A stretch of 64,000 bases of DNA, from assembly GCF_026891095.1 (NCBI RefSeq), contig NZ_JAPTNL010000006.1:1-64000 (forward strand). The letters are read 5' to 3'. The translations under genes and the position numbers were made by a program. Under the pieces are notes generated by a model. The model ran no database searches and was not told the DNA's origin. It saw only the letters and a list, made by a program, of their open reading frames with translations. Below, piece by piece: positions 62,120 through 64,000 of this stretch (its first letter is position 1; every line of letters begins with the position of its first letter). Source of the DNA: Roseovarius salincola (lineage in GTDB: Bacteria; Pseudomonadota; Alphaproteobacteria; Rhodobacterales; Rhodobacteraceae).

Positions 62120-64000
62120 CTACTGTCTGGCTTCGAAGATGACGGCCACCCGGCTGAGAACGTCGATCTGTTGCCCCTCCGACATTGTCGTGCAGCGAAC
62201 AAACAGGTCCTGCATCCTTTCACTTACAGCTGAGCGCACTTCGTCTGCTTGCTCTTGAAAGGCTAGGTAGATCGCATCGATCCCTAGATAGTCGGGGATT
62301 TCACCTCCAGACGCACTCCTTTGACTAACCGTCTCCTTCGCCTCGATCCAGAAGACATCGAGTTCGTGTGCCCAGGCTTCTGCCAGCTTTTCCAGGGTCG
62401 GCAGGGTTAAGGAACCAAAGAGCGCTGCACCAGCGTCACCGGTGTCGCGTCCAGATAGAAAACTTGCGAGGGACGCAAGAAGTGAAACGGTTCGAGCTGG
62501 CCGAACATCCCAGTGGGTCAGATGCGCAAGGGTGCTGCCGAGCCGGCTAAACGTGGCGGATATCGCGTTTAGTTCTGGGCGGTGGCTTTGCATGCCTAGG
62601 CGCCGCGTTTCGGCATAGGCGGCGGAAAGGAGCCTAGCTGCTTCAACCTGGTCTCCAATGATCTCTGCGCGCCCATCGACATCTCGAACGGCAATCAAGC
62701 GAGGCGGTAGGACCGTAGGGTCTTGGGGGCTGCCTGTACGACCGCCCAAGAGGAGGATGGTGACTGGTTCAACTGAGGACAGAAGGCAGAGTTCGGCTCC
62801 CCAGAGACCGCGAGGTTTTGCGTTCGAGACCCGGTCCAGAACGTCAGCTGGCAATACACGCCGCAGAGCTTCCAACTGATCGAAGTAGTTGTTGGAACGG
62901 AGGATGCGCGGTTTCTTGACCTGTTCGAGAACAAGATCGGTCAGATCACCGGCAGAAAACTCAACCAGCTCTGATGGTAGGTCTTCCGCGCCAACACCCG
63001 ACAGGAGCGCGATGCTAGCGACACGAGCGCGCGCCTTGTGATCTGATGACAGAACCAGCCCGGGAAGGTCGAAGGTGTAGTAGTGGATGCGGGAATTGGG
63101 ACTGTCGATCCGGTCGATCCGGCCCAACCCCTGAATGAGGCTCTTGACGTCAGACGTGACGCCAATGATCCCAAGCGCAGAGGCGATTTGGAGGTTGATC
63201 CCTTCCGCCATCTGGAATGTGAGGAACATGGCCCGTGGCTTTAACGGGTCGACATGCTTCCCATCGATGCCGAAATACTCCTGCGCATCTGCTCCGGATC
63301 GGATGTGATGCAGCTTCTTACCGGTCTTGATCCGTGCACCAGGTGCGACCACGAAGACCTCGGGTCCTCTTCCGCGATGCCCAGCAAGAAGCCTGGCATA
63401 GACCTCGAGCACGCCGACCCGCTCAGCAAGGAAGATGGCATGGCCATGCTTTCGAAGGATGCCTCGCATGACGTCGGCCCGGGCTTCATCAATGCTGTCG
63501 AGGCTGGAATGATTCAGAAGCCTGCTGATCCGGTCACAAATCGGCGTTTCGCTGTCCTCAGCTTCGGCATCGACTTCTTCGGTTAACGCGCCATCCGGAA
63601 TGGCAATACCGCGGGCGTTCTGTTTCTCGGCGCGTCTTAGGTTTTCTCCGATTGATGCCCGCCCTCGTTGATCGGCTTCGCTGTCGCGCTCGCGGGCCCA
63701 TTCTTCGCGCGCAAAGGTTATCGACGCACGTAGCAGTGCAAGAAAGTTCCGAATGTGGATACGCGATTTGTCATGGAATTTGATTTCTGTGTGGGCGGCG
63801 CGTTGGGGATCAGCAGACACAAGGGTCACCCCAGTCGTAATGCATTCCGCCAATGCCTTGATCCGCTCAATAATTTGGCGCTGCTGATCACTCAGCGCCG
63901 TATCCTCTCGGTGGCTTCGGATCGTTGGGTAAACGAAAGCGCCGGACTTTCGATCCGCACTCTCCCCAATGCAATCCCGTTGGCGCCGCACGACGTATGG
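62120..64000 (-). CDS. Large SF2/SNF2-type helicase, C-terminal part (N-terminus outside window)
   Basis: The reading frame is open to the right edge, so at least 627 residues of a longer protein are seen. Motifs V and VI of the second RecA-like domain are visible as MAEGINLQIASALGIIGVTS, then SLIQGLGRIDRIDSPNSRIH, with a helicase-typical QGLGRIDR arginine finger. The Walker A/DExx half lies beyond 64000. A long C-terminal region without a known domain (about 390 residues) follows. Related proteins occur in phage-defence and DNA-processing operons. Any frame start inside the window, such as the GTG at 63991, is not the true start. Confidence 0.8.
   Translation of the reverse strand, partial: PYVVRRQRDCIGESADRKSGAFVYPTIRSHREDTALSDQQRQIIERIKALAECITTGVTLVSADPQRAAHTEIKFHDKSRIHIRNFLALLRASITFAREEWARERDSEADQRGRASIGENLRRAEKQNARGIAIPDGALTEEVDAEAEDSETPICDRISRLLNHSSLDSIDEARADVMRGILRKHGHAIFLAERVGVLEVYARLLAGHRGRGPEVFVVAPGARIKTGKKLHHIRSGADAQEYFGIDGKHVDPLKPRAMFLTFQMAEGINLQIASALGIIGVTSDVKSLIQGLGRIDRIDSPNSRIHYYTFDLPGLVLSSDHKARARVASIALLSGVGAEDLPSELVEFSAGDLTDLVLEQVKKPRILRSNNYFDQLEALRRVLPADVLDRVSNAKPRGLWGAELCLLSSVEPVTILLLGGRTGSPQDPTVLPPRLIAVRDVDGRAEIIGDQVEAARLLSAAYAETRRLGMQSHRPELNAISATFSRLGSTLAHLTHWDVRPARTVSLLASLASFLSGRDTGDAGAALFGSLTLPTLEKLAEAWAHELDVFWIEAKETVSQRSASGGEIPDYLGIDAIYLAFQEQADEVRSAVSERMQDLFVRCTTMSEGQQIDVLSRVAVIFEARQ

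Overview
The window is a high-GC stretch of a chromosome from an alphaproteobacterium, most likely a member of the Rhodobacterales (Roseobacter group). The evidence is the block trpT-secE-nusG-rplKAJL-rpoBC, the infA-maf-RNase E/G-yacG block, TRAP transporters with DctB/DctD regulators, a PduO-type cobalamin adenosyltransferase next to etfBA, and many TGATG or ATGA stop/start overlaps. The assignment rests on gene content and order only; no 16S rRNA is present.

Layout. 1-12.9 kb: the 5' end of tuf, a lipoprotein, a cytochrome P450, an acyltransferase-3 gene whose composition differs from its neighbours, a DUF898/M48 peptidase pair, parC, an SH3 protein, an SDR, a HIG1-type protein, the adenosyltransferase and etfBA closed by a strong terminator. 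13.2-15.3 kb: a hot-dog hydratase overlapping a family III CoA-transferase. 15.4-28.5 kb: tRNA-Trp, two small unknown genes, then secE, nusG, rplK, rplA, a structured leader, rplJ, rplL, an attenuator-like hairpin pair, rpoB, rpoC and a terminator. 28.6-35.0 kb: a C4-dicarboxylate type two-component system (dctB, dctD) upstream of a TRAP transporter (dctPQM). The DctD-like regulator lacks the sigma-54 contact loop. 35.0-42.8 kb: a GntR/FCD regulator, an Asp/Glu racemase-superfamily enzyme, a divergent M24 hydrolase lacking most metal ligands, a nitrilase-fold enzyme and, on the opposite strand, a three-subunit molybdenum hydroxylase with a MoaD-like protein and a NUDIX hydrolase. Together they look like an uncharacterised catabolic locus. 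Two matching palindromes lie at the divergent promoter.

43.0-48.8 kb is ordinary core sequence: tRNA-Gly, an ABC exporter, a LysM protein, a carbon-nitrogen hydrolase, infA, maf, RNase E/G, yacG and tRNA-Phe. From the tRNA-Phe gene onward the character changes. A terminator, a PD-(D/E)XK-like protein, a HigBA-type toxin-antitoxin pair with a clear promoter, a tyrosine integrase and an AlpA-like regulator are followed by gene-poor DNA, an HPF/RaiA-type protein, a BCCT transporter and a DUF5765 protein. Two identical copies of an IS110-family (IS1111-type) element bracket an SLC13/RCK transporter, and the window ends in the C-terminal part of a large helicase. This right-hand 15 kb is best read as an integrated genomic island at tRNA-Phe whose far end lies outside the window.

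The least explained parts are the GCATA-N4-TATGC operator pair with its catabolic cluster, the GAFTGA-less DctD, the rplJ leader with duplicated hairpins, and the paired IS1111-type elements with a non-coding tail suited to a bridge/seek RNA. No CRISPR array, rRNA operon or replication origin was seen.
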